Shown piece by piece: positions 1-9,260 of a stretch of 64,000 nt of DNA (within the stretch, counting starts at the first letter, position 1; every line of letters starts with the position of its first letter). A program made the position numbers and the translations under genes. Under the pieces are notes generated by a model. It did no database searches, was not told where the DNA came from, and was given only the letters and a program-made list of their open reading frames with translations. This DNA is from Isoetes taiwanensis (Eukaryota > Streptophyta > Lycopodiopsida > Isoetales > Isoetaceae): positions 64,001 through 128,000 of the forward strand of contig JAJEKV010000545.1 in NCBI GenBank assembly GCA_021234155.1, read 5' to 3'.

Positions 1-250
1 CCATAAGAGTTGTAAGTTTCTATTTCCGATATTTTGATAACCTTGGGAGGGCCATTTTCCAACCTATCATTAAAAGTTGGGCTATAATATAGAGCTTTTC
101 ACTGTACGTATGCATGTATCCTTTTGAGGAAAGACCGTTAAGACACGCTCGTCAGTTGAAAACTTTCTATCTAAGATGTGTGATTGAGGGAGTTATTGGC
201 CCATAGTGGTTTGCAATCTTCTTTAAGATTTGCTGACAAAGGCAGGCCCC

Positions 251-1738
251 TTAGCCACCAATTGCAGCATAGATATTTGACAACATCACGTATGACCCAG
301 CCGTATCTGCACTTAACTCAAACGCAAGTGAAGAAAGTCTCATTCCCCGTTGCATATCTCCATACATACTACATGCATGGAGCAAGATTGTGCATGGTGT
401 TATGATTGACCCCCTATGCATTGTGTTAATAATATCTTCTCCCTGATCAAGTTGCCCTGCACGTCCAAGAAGGCTAATCATGCAGGCATATGCATCAGGA
501 CACTGTCTTAGTCTTTGATCCTGACTCATGGAACTGAAGTAGTAACAGCCTTCATCAAAAAGCCCTATATGAGTACATCCTCCAAGCAAGCTAATCAGAG
601 TCACCCTGTCTGGAAGCAACCCTATGCAATACATCTGTTTAAATAATTCGAGGGTTTCATGCCCACAACCATGCTGTGCATATGCTGCAAGCATAGCATT
701 CCACAGAAATAGATCTACTGACAAATATTTGTTAAATGTTAACTTAGCATCCTCTAAACTACCACAACTAGCATACATATGAACAAGGGCAGTTCCAATG
801 GTGACGTCCTGCTCATGAGCAGTATGAGATATCAGAGCATGAAACCTTCTTCCATTTTCCAGTGTTGCCAAAGTAGCGCATGCATCAATAATACTGATGA
901 ACGTAACCTTGTCAGCCACTAAACCTTCAACTTGCATTTGATAAAACAATATAAAGGCTTCCTTGCAATAAGCCTTTTCTATGTATTCTGTGACCATTAT
1001 GGTCCATGATACCACATTCCTCTCCATCATAGTTAGAAAGATCTGATATGCATCTTCCAAGCTACTGCATTTGGCATAGAAATTGATAAGTGCATTGCCC
1101 AGTACAACATTTGAGAGACCCTGTTTATAACTATAAGCATGAATTACCTTTCCCTCTTCTAGAGCTGATTGATCACCACAAGCATCAACAATACTGATAA
1201 AGGTGACCACGTCTGGAACCACACCTTTTTCGATCATTTTCTGGAATAATTGCATTGCATCTTTGCTATGTCCTTGCTGAGAAAATGCAGAAATCATAGT
1301 AGTCCATGACACCACATTTTTGTGCGGCATATTGAGCAACAAAAACTTGGCTTCATGGAGCATACCATGCTGGCAGTATGCTGCAATCAGAATGCTCCAA
1401 GAAAACACATTAATGTTATGCATTCTACCAAACACTAAATGTGCATCTCGTAGACTACCACATCTGTTATACATTTCGATAAGAAGGTTACCCAAGAGCC
1501 TATCCTTCTCACGTTGATACTTCATAATGTGTACATGGACAAGCTTGCCCTTGCATAGCGTTCCTAAATTTCCACACATCTTTAAAACAGATGCATAAAC
1601 GTTAGGAGGATCTTTCTTCCTAACTGCTAAATCATTTGTATTATGACTTGGAAGCAGGAACGGAAATATTTTCAAGACCACTTGTTGAGCATCTTCTGAT
1701 GCTGCAATTTTAAAGCGATCGCTGAGTGATCTTGCCAT
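251..1738 (-). CDS. PLS-class pentatricopeptide repeat (PPR) protein, C-terminus truncated
   Basis: A 495-residue uninterrupted frame made of tandem helical PPR units of the P, L and S kinds. Recurrent signatures are NVVSWTTMISAF, GNALINFYAKCSSLEDA, NVVSWTIMVTEY and GTALVHMYASCGSLEDA, spaced about 35 residues apart. Such proteins bind organellar RNA, one base per repeat, and act in editing, splicing or stability in plastids or mitochondria. The first ~40 residues are not repeats and may hold a targeting peptide. The frame ends at SYVMLSNIYAAIGG, just where an E domain normally continues. In the next frame, between about 175 and 250, a short tail resembling LKKDCKPLWANNS continues, so a small frameshift probably removed the E domain. 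It may therefore be an early-stage pseudogene or an E-less PPR. The start is the first Met before the repeats. Confidence 0.9.
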   Translation of the reverse strand: MARSLSDRFKIAASEDAQQVVLKIFPFLLPSHNTNDLAVRKKDPPNVYASVLKMCGNLGTLCKGKLVHVHIMKYQREKDRLLGNLLIEMYNRCGSLRDAHLVFGRMHNINVFSWSILIAAYCQHGMLHEAKFLLLNMPHKNVVSWTTMISAFSQQGHSKDAMQLFQKMIEKGVVPDVVTFISIVDACGDQSALEEGKVIHAYSYKQGLSNVVLGNALINFYAKCSSLEDAYQIFLTMMERNVVSWTIMVTEYIEKAYCKEAFILFYQMQVEGLVADKVTFISIIDACATLATLENGRRFHALISHTAHEQDVTIGTALVHMYASCGSLEDAKLTFNKYLSVDLFLWNAMLAAYAQHGCGHETLELFKQMYCIGLLPDRVTLISLLGGCTHIGLFDEGCYYFSSMSQDQRLRQCPDAYACMISLLGRAGQLDQGEDIINTMHRGSIITPCTILLHACSMYGDMQRGMRLSSLAFELSADTAGSYVMLSNIYAAIGG

Positions 1739-2185
1739 TTCTTAGGCTAGCTATTCATCTTATAATCTATTTCTTAATTGCAGAGAGACTAGAAGGAACA
1801 TACCTCGACATCAAAAGCGCACGAGGGTCTGTCCTCTTTAGAAGCTGTGGGGGCTCCAAGGTTGAAAAACATATTCCCACAATAGTAAAACCAGCGGAAA
1901 GAACACCACAGACAAAAAGCCGCCTTCATGTTGCAACATGGATGCCTTGGTTTTAACATAGGTACATGTGGCTAAATCGTGTATTATCATTTGGGGTGTA
2001 TATAAAAATTTTTTGGCCATTGGATGCTGGGATATCTCACAGCATATGCCATGGGGCGAGATTGCAGCCCTCAAATGCAAGTCAAGATGGGGTCAAAACC
2101 CCCATATTTGACTTACCCCTAACATTCCACTAAACCATTGAATAAATACAATATCTGTAAATTAGCAGCTTGACCAAATAAAAAA
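1739..2185. other. intergenic, no gene seen
   Basis: AT-rich sequence with no convincing coding frame. A stretch near 2018-2035 (TTTTTTGGCCATTGGATGC) resembles one near 4396-4418 beside the second HUH-element copy, so part of it may be old element flank. Confidence 0.4.
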
Positions 2186-2189
2186 TTAT

Positions 2190-2291
2190 GAGCCTGGGGA
2201 GTCGAACCCCAGTAGAAGTTCCGATGCTCATCCAGGCATACTAGGAATCCCAGAAGAGGGATGCCTAGTATGCCTAGGGGCCGAAGCCCAC
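2190..2291 (-). repeat. structured 3' end of HUH element, copy T1 (tRNA-T-arm-like hairpin plus long palindrome)
   Basis: On the minus strand the order is a long hairpin (2234-2275, arms AGGCATACTAGG and CCTAGTATGCCT), then ATGAGCATCGG, then TGGGGTTCGACTCCCCA followed by GGCTC. The last hairpin looks exactly like a tRNA T-arm. The same order occurs at 4764-4877 and at 4568-4719. It lies ~120-280 bp downstream of the second ORF of the left HUH-element copy. Inference: this is the 3' terminal structure of the element. Confidence 0.65.
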
Positions 2292-2346
2292 TAACAAATT
2301 AAACAAGTCAGTATCAACATATTATTTCAAACAAAAAACATTTGGG

Positions 2347-2363
2347 AATTTCGGTCACATTAT
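2347..2363 (-). repeat. HUH-element 5'-like motif, extra copy
   Basis: AATTTCGGTCACATTAT on the plus strand. It matches the motif at 4377-4395 and, less exactly, 6969-6994, both of which lie upstream of Rep-like genes. Here it sits only ~60 bp from the T1 3' structure, which could mark a very short non-autonomous derivative of ~180 bp. Similarity judged by eye. Confidence 0.35.
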
Positions 2364-2413
2364 ACAGCAGCAGGCTGCTGCAACAGATTCAACACGTGGC
2401 AAAATCATACCTG

Positions 2414-2940
2414 TCAAGCAACTCCATGCTGCTGAAACACATTGAACACGACATTAAAAAGATAAACAACCATGTTATTTATAAAACCATAACGAGCTCT
2501 CTCAAGCTGATACACAAGAACAGAAACAAGAAGATGAAAACAGATCAGTTCATAGGGGCGCCACTCAAGTTCATCTAGTTGCCGAATTTCTTGCACAAGC
2601 AAGACCTTAGCAAGGCTCATATGAGAGTGCAAGACATGCAACTCTGAAATGGGCACCCCCAATTGATCCCACTCCACAGCAGAAATAGCATTCTGAATTG
2701 AGGCATAAAACCCTCTAAGCTGCCGCCTGAGCAAGCGCAAGGATGCCGCAATCCTATGCGCCTCAGTTCCAACCTGGATAATGCTATTAACAAACTCTTG
2801 AGAACAAAAAACTGCCTCAGGCTCAGCCGAGAACACACAGGATCTGGATGTGATGCTTCAACAGCAGAAGAAATAAAAGAGTCAGGCAAAGATGCGGCAG
2901 GCTGCTCCACGCCAGCAAATGGTTCCCCATCAGTCTCCAT
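2414..2940 (-). pseudogene. second cistron (or second exon) of HUH element, left copy; broken
   Basis: Starts at METDG and is the counterpart of 5041-5448. Shared segments include QVGT(E/D)AHRIAASLR, LRRQL and LHSHMSLAK, with the second half entirely helical. One frameshift separates the N-terminal part (frame ending near 2617) from the C-terminal frame 2414-2836. The protein also runs on past the point where the right copy stops. It follows the Rep-like gene by ~75 bp. Neither copy offers a clean GT-AG junction in the right phase, so an independent downstream ORF beginning at METDG is preferred over a spliced exon. Function unknown; the conserved amphipathic helices suggest an oligomerising accessory protein, which is inference. 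Confidence 0.55.
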
Positions 2941-3014
2941 ATTCTCTGCAACTAAAAAAAAAATAAACCCATGAAAAAAAACCCAACTGTACAATCAAGA
3001 GGCAACCAAGATAA

Positions 3015-4019
3015 TCACCCAACAGCCATGGTGCAATCACCCTTATGCACAGGGATGAAATCCACACCAGGCTCAAGAATGACAACATCATCACTGTCAC
3101 GACTATAAGAATCATCATAAATATCCTCAAAGTTATTGTCTTGTTCATCAATAGGAATGGCATCATCCCAATACCGCCTCCTCCCAGGCCCATTGCGCTC
3201 TACAGGCACAAACCCAGCAGGCAGCCCAAACAAAATAGTCCTCATATCCAAGGGCATGCACTGAGAAGGATTCAGCAGCACCCTCCATGCAGCCCGAACA
3301 CGGTGCTCATTAATATGGGCAGTATTGGAAGGAATAATCCAAGAACTGGATAATGTAAACTTTCCAGAACGAATCATTCTGGCCAATGTAAACAACAAGC
3401 TAGCAGTCAATTTACGGTTCCCATGATAGTTAACAAACTGGGCAGCTCGATTCAACAAGTTCTTATTATCAAGAACAACTAAGTTTTTGGTATCACCAGT
3501 CCTTACCTTTCTCTATGGCAGCCTCACTCACGTTATGAAGATGGCACACATAGTGGACCTTTCCCACATCCTTCATACAATAGCCAATCATACCCTCAAA
3601 ACAATGAAGGCGAGTGTTCTTCAGGGCTTTACAGACCAATATCACAACAGGAGGCTTACAAACCCAATTAAAGTCCTTTTTATAGCATCATTCATGGCCA
3701 TAGGACTTTTAAACCGGGCTCTAAAAACAGCCTGACAATGCAAATGATCTACAGTAGCACCACGTTCCATGGCCACTGCTCCAGCAACACACCTCCGATT
3801 GCAAAATCCCACAAGGCCATCATAAAAACTGATAGGGACATCCTGCCCAAACAAACCTAAGGTAACACTCACATCTATGAGGTTCCAGTCCTGCTCAGCA
3901 CAAAAATCATGGCCATTCTCTTGGGAATTGGAAGAACTGACATTCAAGACATGGCTAACAGAAGCAGGGCCAGAGGGACGAGCACTCTTCCCCTTTCTGG
4001 CTGCCCTCTTCATAGACAT
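3015..4019 (-). pseudogene. HUH-endonuclease (Rep/Replitron-like) protein, left copy, frameshifted
   Basis: Homologous along its length to 5549-6548. From the N-terminus it has a basic leader (MSMKRAARKGKS), then a strand DVSVTLGLFG that fits Rep motif I. Next comes a helix rich in Cys (GFCNRRCVAG), then DHLHCQAVFRAR, whose HLH at 3738-3746 fits the metal-binding HUH motif. A GYCMKD motif follows, with Tyr at 3580-3582, fitting the nicking tyrosine of motif III. The conserved tail includes AAWRVLLNPSQ and GPGRRRYWDD. HUH enzymes nick single strands and form a 5'-phosphotyrosine bond. The reading frame is broken by about one base near 3682 and again near 3480, so this copy is probably dead. 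Rep identity is inferred from motifs and spacing, not from a search. Confidence 0.6.
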
Positions 4020-4376
4020 GGCAGAAAACCACAAACAAATACAATGCCACAGGAAAAAACACGGCTGCCTTACCTATCTCTTCTTCAACAATACTCCACC
4101 TCCGCTCCCCGCCAACACCCGCGACCCCAGCTTATCCACAGCTCCAAAAAAGGAAACACAAGACAGCAACGACACATCACAAGCAGCTCCGCCATCCCTG
4201 GAGCGCCTTAAGGAAGAAGCAGCAGTTCCGGCCAACCAAGCATCCGGACCTCCAATATGCCCCCCCAATATTCTAGGGTTAGGAATCTCAGTTGCCACCG
4301 TCAGCAAAATACAGTCTCACATACGAATACCCCCATCAAACATTTGGAAATCTTATGTTATAAATATAACATTCCT

Positions 4377-4395
4377 AATTTCGGCCACATTATGG
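4377..4395 (-). repeat. HUH-element 5'-end motif (left copy)
   Basis: AATTTCGGCCACATTATGG on the plus strand, ~360 bp upstream of the Rep-like start. The equivalent at 6969-6994 lies ~420 bp upstream of the other copy's start. Likely marks the 5' end of the element. Confidence 0.4.
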
Positions 4396-4567
4396 CTTTT
4401 TGGCCATTAGATTGCAGCACATGTGGGAGCGTATTCCCTCCCCTTAAATCCAGAACGTACAAAATGAGTCTTTTGCAAGTCAAACCTGCCCCTGTTGACG
4501 CGGGCAAAGACCATTACATAAAAGAGTATTTTCAATGCAATACAGTACAGTAGGAAAACAATAAGTA

Positions 4568-4719
4568 GAGCCTGGGGAATCGAACCCCAGATATCCAATG
4601 CCCATGCCTTACCCGTGTTCCACGTTCGGCCCATGTATAGGAGCCATCGAACACATGCCATTGACTACGACTCCAAGATCCAGTTGTCAATGGCATGCAT
4701 TTGATGATCCTATACATGG
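4568..4719 (-). repeat. structured 3' end of HUH element, copy T3
   Basis: On the minus strand a long inverted repeat (4631-4719, arms beginning CCATGTATAGGA and holding GCATGCCATTGAC) is followed by ATGGGCATTGG and the T-arm-like TGGGGTTCGATTCCCCA with GGCTC. It is adjacent to T2 and has no Rep-like gene of its own between T2 and T3. Either the right copy carries two alternative ends, or a small derivative inserted here. Confidence 0.6.
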
Positions 4720-4763
4720 CTCTTTCTTCGTTTCCTGGAAACCAACAAACACGATTCGTTAGT

Positions 4764-4877
4764 GAGCTTGGGGAATTGAACCCCAACGCAATGCCAATGC
4801 TCATCCGAGCATAAGGGAGATCCCGGTGCAGGGGGTCTCCCTTATGCCCAGGGACCAAAGCCCTCTTCAACCCTATA
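4764..4877 (-). repeat. structured 3' end of HUH element, copy T2
   Basis: Minus strand: hairpin 4809-4847 (GCATAAGGGAGA pairing with TCTCCCTTATGC), then ATGAGCATTGG, then TGGGGTTCAATTCCCCA with AGCTC. It lies ~165 bp downstream of the right copy's second cistron, in the same position T1 has relative to the left copy. Confidence 0.65.
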
Positions 4878-5040
4878 GATGTTAGTAAGCAAATGGAAAG
4901 CGCAAAACATGTACAAGACATAGCATGAAGCAACAGGAGTTCACATATTCACAGGCTCAGAGAATGTACATGTGGCCTGGGGCCACGCATATCAAACTGC
5001 ATAAACAAAAACACTGCAAACACAATAGAAAGAAGAACGC

Positions 5041-5448
5041 CTAGTTCCTGGGCTGTCCAGATGTAGCCCCCCTGATCACAGCATCAAGGTGCCGGATTTC
5101 CTGCGTCAACAAGGACCTGGCCAAGCTCATGTGAGACCTCAAAGCCTGCAGTTCAGATAATGGGGCATCAAGCTGCTCCCATGCCACAGTGGACATCGCG
5201 GAATCGATCGCCACATAAAAGCTAGTCAGCTGCCTCCTCAGGATCCTGAGGGAGGCAGCTATTCGATGAGCGTCTGTTCCAACCTGGATACTGGTCAAAA
5301 ATTCCTTCGCAGTAAACATCTGCTCCCCCTCAGGAGCATAAACCTCTGGATTTGGACGGGAATCCTCAATCACAGTGCTTATGAAAGATGGACCTATGCT
5401 CACAACAGGATGACTGGTCTCCCCAGGAAGATTGCCATCGGTCTCCAT
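5041..5448 (-). CDS. second cistron of HUH element, right copy
   Basis: 135 residues from METDG to a stop, uninterrupted. The N-terminal third is loop-rich and acidic; from about residue 45 it is predicted helical, with FTAKEFLTSIQVGTDAHRI, LRILRRQLTSF and LRSHMSLARSLLTQEIRHL. The left copy keeps the same blocks, and conservation between two otherwise diverged copies indicates selection on the protein. The frame is open further upstream to 5754 but only as an overlap with the Rep-like gene. No family is recognised. It may be an accessory protein of transposition or replication (inference from its fixed position). Confidence 0.55.
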   Translation of the reverse strand: METDGNLPGETSHPVVSIGPSFISTVIEDSRPNPEVYAPEGEQMFTAKEFLTSIQVGTDAHRIAASLRILRRQLTSFYVAIDSAMSTVAWEQLDAPLSELQALRSHMSLARSLLTQEIRHLDAVIRGATSGQPRN

Positions 5449-5548
5449 CCCTATCCTGCAACAACTTGTTACGAATACAAAGACATGTTGGAATAAACCA
5501 AAACACGGATAGAAATAAAGCTGTACATGCAACAACAAAAACAACAGG

Positions 5549-6548
5549 TTAGCAAACTGCCATCGTATGATCCCCGGTGTGGATGGGGATATAATTAGCA
5601 CCATGGTCAGGGATTTCAACATCAGGGTTGTACGATGGATCATGGATATCCTGGAAATTGAAGTCCATCTCATCGGGGGGGACTGAGTCATCCCAATATC
5701 GGCGGCGGCCTGGCCCTTTTCGTTCAACGGGCACATAACCTGCAAGGAGACCAAACAGAATTGTTCTCACATCAGACGGCGTACAATGACTGGGATTCAA
5801 CAAGACCCTCCAAGCGGCACGGACCCTCTGTTCGTTCACATGAGCAGTATTAGCTGGGATTATCCAACTGCTGTTCAGAGTATATTTCTCGCTTCTCAGC
5901 ATTCTACAGATTGTGAACGTCAAACTAGGGGTAATTTGCGCCCACCATGATAGAACACAAAGTGGGCATCCTTGTTCAGAAGGTTTCTATTATCCAACAC
6001 ACAAAGATTCTTCGTGCCCCCAACCCCCCACCTCACGTACAAATCTTTTTCTTTCTCAATCATACTCTCAGATATATTGTGCAAGTGACAGGAGTAATGT
6101 ACTTTCCCTATATCCTTCATGCAGTACCCTAACATACCCTCGAAACAATGCAATCTGTTGTTCTTGAGGGCCTTGCATACTAAGATAACACCCGCAGGCT
6201 TAGAGGGCCAATTGAACTCCCTCTTGATAGCATCATTCAAGGCCTTAGGATTCCTGTAACGGGCTCTAAGGACAGCCTGGACATGGAGGTGATAGGATCC
6301 CCTCTCCAAGGCAACTGCGTCAGCAATACACCTGTTGCAGAACGAAGACATGGCATCAAAAAAGCTTCGGGCACGTCCAGGCCAGACAAGGCCAAGGTAA
6401 CAGAGGCATCTAAAGCAACCCAGCCCTGTGCAAGATCAGGAATGGCACGAGAGGGCATGGCTGAATTCTGGGTCTGTACGGACTCTGATTCATTTGGCAG
6501 ACACCCATTTGCTTTAGGCTTTCCGGCAGCCCTCCTCATAGAAGACAT
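5549..6548 (-). pseudogene. HUH-endonuclease (Rep/Replitron-like) protein, right copy, two single-base breaks
   Basis: Begins MSSMRRAAGKPK. In order it has: strand DASVTLALSG (motif I-like), helix with SFCNRCIADAVALERG, YHLHVQAVLRAR with HLH at 6283-6291, GVILVCKALKNNRLHCFEG, then GYCMKDIGKVHY with the candidate catalytic Tyr at 6124-6126, and a Trp-rich tail ending HTMAV. Spacing between HLH and Tyr is 53 residues, suitable for a Y1 HUH endonuclease. The frame is interrupted twice. One break is in a T run near 6350 (six Ts where seven restore the frame); the other is near 5925, where one base is missing. No helicase domain is seen, unlike Helitrons or geminivirus Rep. Two errors or two recent mutations separate it from an intact gene. 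Confidence 0.62.
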
Positions 6549-6968
6549 GATGAACAAACGATGCACAAACGAAAACAAACAAGAAACAGGGAGACGACGC
6601 TAACCTCTGATGTATGCAAATCGATCCGCCCTTGCCGCCCACCCATGCCTCATATAACAGAAGAACGTCGGCAAGACGTCATCTACAAAAACGAATGGCC
6701 TTGTGCTCGCGACACCTGCACTAACCCATTCGCCACATGATCCAGCCGGATTCACCCAATCGACACCTGATACAACCGCCTCCATGCCCGAATTAGAACC
6801 CTCCTCAGTCACAGACACCTGCTCCCACCTCCATGCTGAACCAATCCACATCTCAGACCACTCCACGTAGGTTTCTAAAAAGCATCCTAGATGCCAGCAT
6901 CACCAATATACGTATTTGCATACCAATATCTGGCCCAACCTTAAACAATTTTATGTAACAAAAATACC

Positions 6969-6994
6969 AATTCTGATCGGGGCCACATTATGGC
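6969..6994 (-). repeat. HUH-element 5'-end motif (right copy)
   Basis: Contains GGGGCCACATTATGGC, matching the core CACATTATGG at 4377-4395. It lies upstream of the right Rep-like gene on the minus strand. Confidence 0.35.
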
Positions 6995-7574
6995 ATGCAG
7001 AAGACTATTTCCTACCCTTTATTTAACGTTTCAATAGTTATAATAAAACTTATTCCATAGAACTTGCTGTCTTTAAGGCTAAAATGTCCATAGTGGAACC
7101 AATTCAAAATTAGCAATGACATTCGTCCAACATGGAATAGATTAAGGGAAGTGTCGGGAGCATCAATCTCAGAATAGAAATTGTTGTTAGGTTTGTATTC
7201 TGCTTCATGGCCATCAAAGTAAGAAGATAACTATGCCTTTGTGTAAAGGATGGCTTCTGTGGCTCATTTGAAAGAGACGAAGAATATTTGTTTTTACGCA
7301 ACCTTATAGTCATCAATCCAATTTACTACCATCCTTGAAGGCCAAATTGCAACAATACCTTGCAACGTTTAGAGACGAAGGGTGGGCGACCCAAGTCTAC
7401 GAAATCTTTCTATCTTATATTGAATGTCCGGATGGTTATCTCTACATAAGCATTTTGGCTATGTAGGTGAATGATATCACTCGACTCATATATGTAACTT
7501 TTGTTCTTCTGGACATATATTTTGATCCTTCAACGAGAAAAAAAAAATAGCATGGACCCCATTCACATTCTTCA
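6995..7574. other. intergenic, no gene seen
   Basis: AT-rich with short frames only; nothing recognised. Confidence 0.4.
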
Positions 7575-8110
7575 TACAACACAAGAAGTCCATATTAGTT
7601 GATCGTCCGCGGAGACCCTATGGGACACAAATGACGGATACAACAAGCATCTTATTGCTAGGTTAGATAAACCCCTACCCCAAAGGGTTTTTGAGGGAAA
7701 AACCTTGGCAGTAATAGATGTATTGAGAGACTGTACAATGATACATTTTAATCTCAGTGTTGTGTTTGAGGACATAATTGATTATGTGCATCCATGATCT
7801 CTTGGGGAAAAGATCCTAACAAACCCACTGAGGTTATGTTCAACAGCGCATGAAGCAGATGGCTAGGCAGAATCAATCAACTCAGTATAGTGGGCTCGGA
7901 TGTGATTGAATGTTGGACATTGCTGCAGTGTGTGGCATTTGTCTTCAATGGCGTGCCTTGGTGGCAACAGTGGCAGAGTCTATCCTCACACGCCTCTCGA
8001 GCCCATCTGCATGTCTCAATTCGTGCGCGTTGTGCACCTGTGTGAATTGATACTATCAACCTGTACTTTTTCAATGACAAATGTGTACGCAGATAGCGTA
8101 TGGACCCCAT
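7575..8110 (-). repeat. 3' fragment of the 42-45 kb LINE family
   Basis: Shares order and wording with 42390-42900 and 43870-44310. Examples are ATCCTCACACGCCTCTCGAG, GTGTGTGGCATT followed by TTCAATGG, and the terminal block with CCGCGGAGACC. The two other copies lie at the 3' side of reverse-transcriptase relics on the minus strand, so this is a 5'-truncated insertion of the same family. The RT part is absent here. Confidence 0.6.
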
Positions 8111-8144
8111 GTAAGCATTAGGTTGATCTAAGTCATCTAAAAAC

Positions 8145-8345
8145 GAGAGGCGCCCATAGGCACCAATATACGATCCAGGACATAGTATGGACAGATCCGA
8201 CAATGGAGGTAGTTCAGGGCGCACCTCGTTTAGACTATAACCGAAATGAGAGGCGCTCAGGGGCACCAACATACGATCCGAGTCATAAGATGGATGGATC
8301 TGTGATGACCGAGATAGTCCAGGGCACACCCTCTTTAGAATAGGT
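8145..8345. repeat. two copies of a ~90 bp dispersed box
   Basis: Unit pattern: GAGGCGCC, then GGCACCAACATACGATCC, then GGATGG(A)TGGATC, ending AGGGCGCACCTCGTTTAGA. Copies sit at about 8145-8225 and 8243-8345 here, and again at 17725-17818, 19872-19970 and 20303-20395. The arms GAGGYGCCC and GGGCGCACCTC are partly complementary, so the box can fold. Confidence 0.65.
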
Positions 8346-8380
8346 AGCACAATGCTGTCTCATCTAGAGTTGAACATATT

Positions 8381-8760
8381 GTGACTCCCTCATTTAGGGT
8401 TTACCCTATACTTTTTTCTTTTGTGATTCCTAGTTCTGAATTGTCCACTATTACCTCCTCAATTGTTGTACCTCCTGCTATAGCTTTATCTCCCACCGTA
8501 TTATCTGCTCTTCCATCCCAAGAGCCCTCTCTTGATATTGTGTCATTTAGTATGTCTGATAATGTCTCAAGCGACATGGATGTGATAGAATTATCTTTCT
8601 TGAATCTAGCTATTGTGGCTCCATCTATGACATCCCCTTTTGTATTTTAGTCTTTCACCATTTTTATAGATTCCTAAGATTGTTACGGAGCATGGTGATG
8701 GTTGGAAATTTGTTATGCTCAAGAAGGCAGCTAGGAAGAAGTGATCTTCAGCAGTCGTGG
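8381..8760 (+). pseudogene. LINE ORF1-tail-like relic
   Basis: Ser/Pro-rich frame (8381-8650) followed, out of frame, by HGDGWKFVMLKKAARKK near 8695-8745. A similar layout (Ser/Pro-rich, then EEGWCTPRLKKLARRKN) is on the minus strand in the retroposon at 11340-12496. An A-rich run at 8909-8925 could be the poly(A) remnant. Resemblance to the end of plant L1 ORF1 is a weak, motif-level inference. Confidence 0.3.
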
Positions 8761-8934
8761 GTGAGTTAGAGAATAGTCATAGTAAATGAATATCTGAGAT
8801 GTACAGGTAGCCTTGCACAGAGGGACATTTTCTCCCTTTGAGTTTTTCACATGTCTCTCAGCCTATTGTACTTTTCTCTCTAATTGATAATGATATTTAT
8901 CTCTCGTCCTTAAAAAAAGAAAATAGGGATTTCC

Positions 8935-9260
8935 ATGGATATTTGATATAGATGCAATCACCATTCCTGAGACCGTAGACCATATCACTAAAGCAATTTG
9001 AATAGGTTATTATAGAAAATATTATAAATTCAATAGAAAAAACAACCATGATGTTAGCTTGTCGGTTACATTGGTCAAAGCATTTTGATTAGGATTTGGT
9101 ATAGGTTCGAGTCTCCGTATTTCATATTGCAAAAACTTATGCGAACACGTATAGAGATGAGTCCCTATATTTCATATTTCGACAATTTAGGCAAACTTGT
9201 ATTTCATATCTCAAACGCATAGGCATCTTTAATTTTAAGTAACGACTAGAAACGTGTGTC
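8935..9260 (+). repeat. tRNA-derived SINE, copy 1
   Basis: The segment near 9058-9118 has an A-box-like GGTTACATTGGTCAAAGC and a good B box GGTTCGAGTC, the two internal promoter boxes of RNA polymerase III, ~40 bp apart as in a tRNA. It is preceded by a block with CCTGAGACCGTAGACCATAT, also present near 20019. The same head occurs at 19675-19755 and 20108-20190. Confidence 0.6.

Noticed and set aside
2190-2212. A true tRNA gene (GGGGTTCGACTCCCC)
   Set aside because: Only the T-arm is tRNA-like; no matching acceptor, D-arm or anticodon arm upstream. The upstream text is a long palindrome.
4074-4410. ORFs upstream of the left Rep-like gene
   Set aside because: Not conserved in the right copy; probably untranslated leader.
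3015-6548. Endogenous geminivirus-like Rep
   Set aside because: No helicase (Walker) motif follows, motif wording differs, and there are paired non-viral termini; a transposon fits better.
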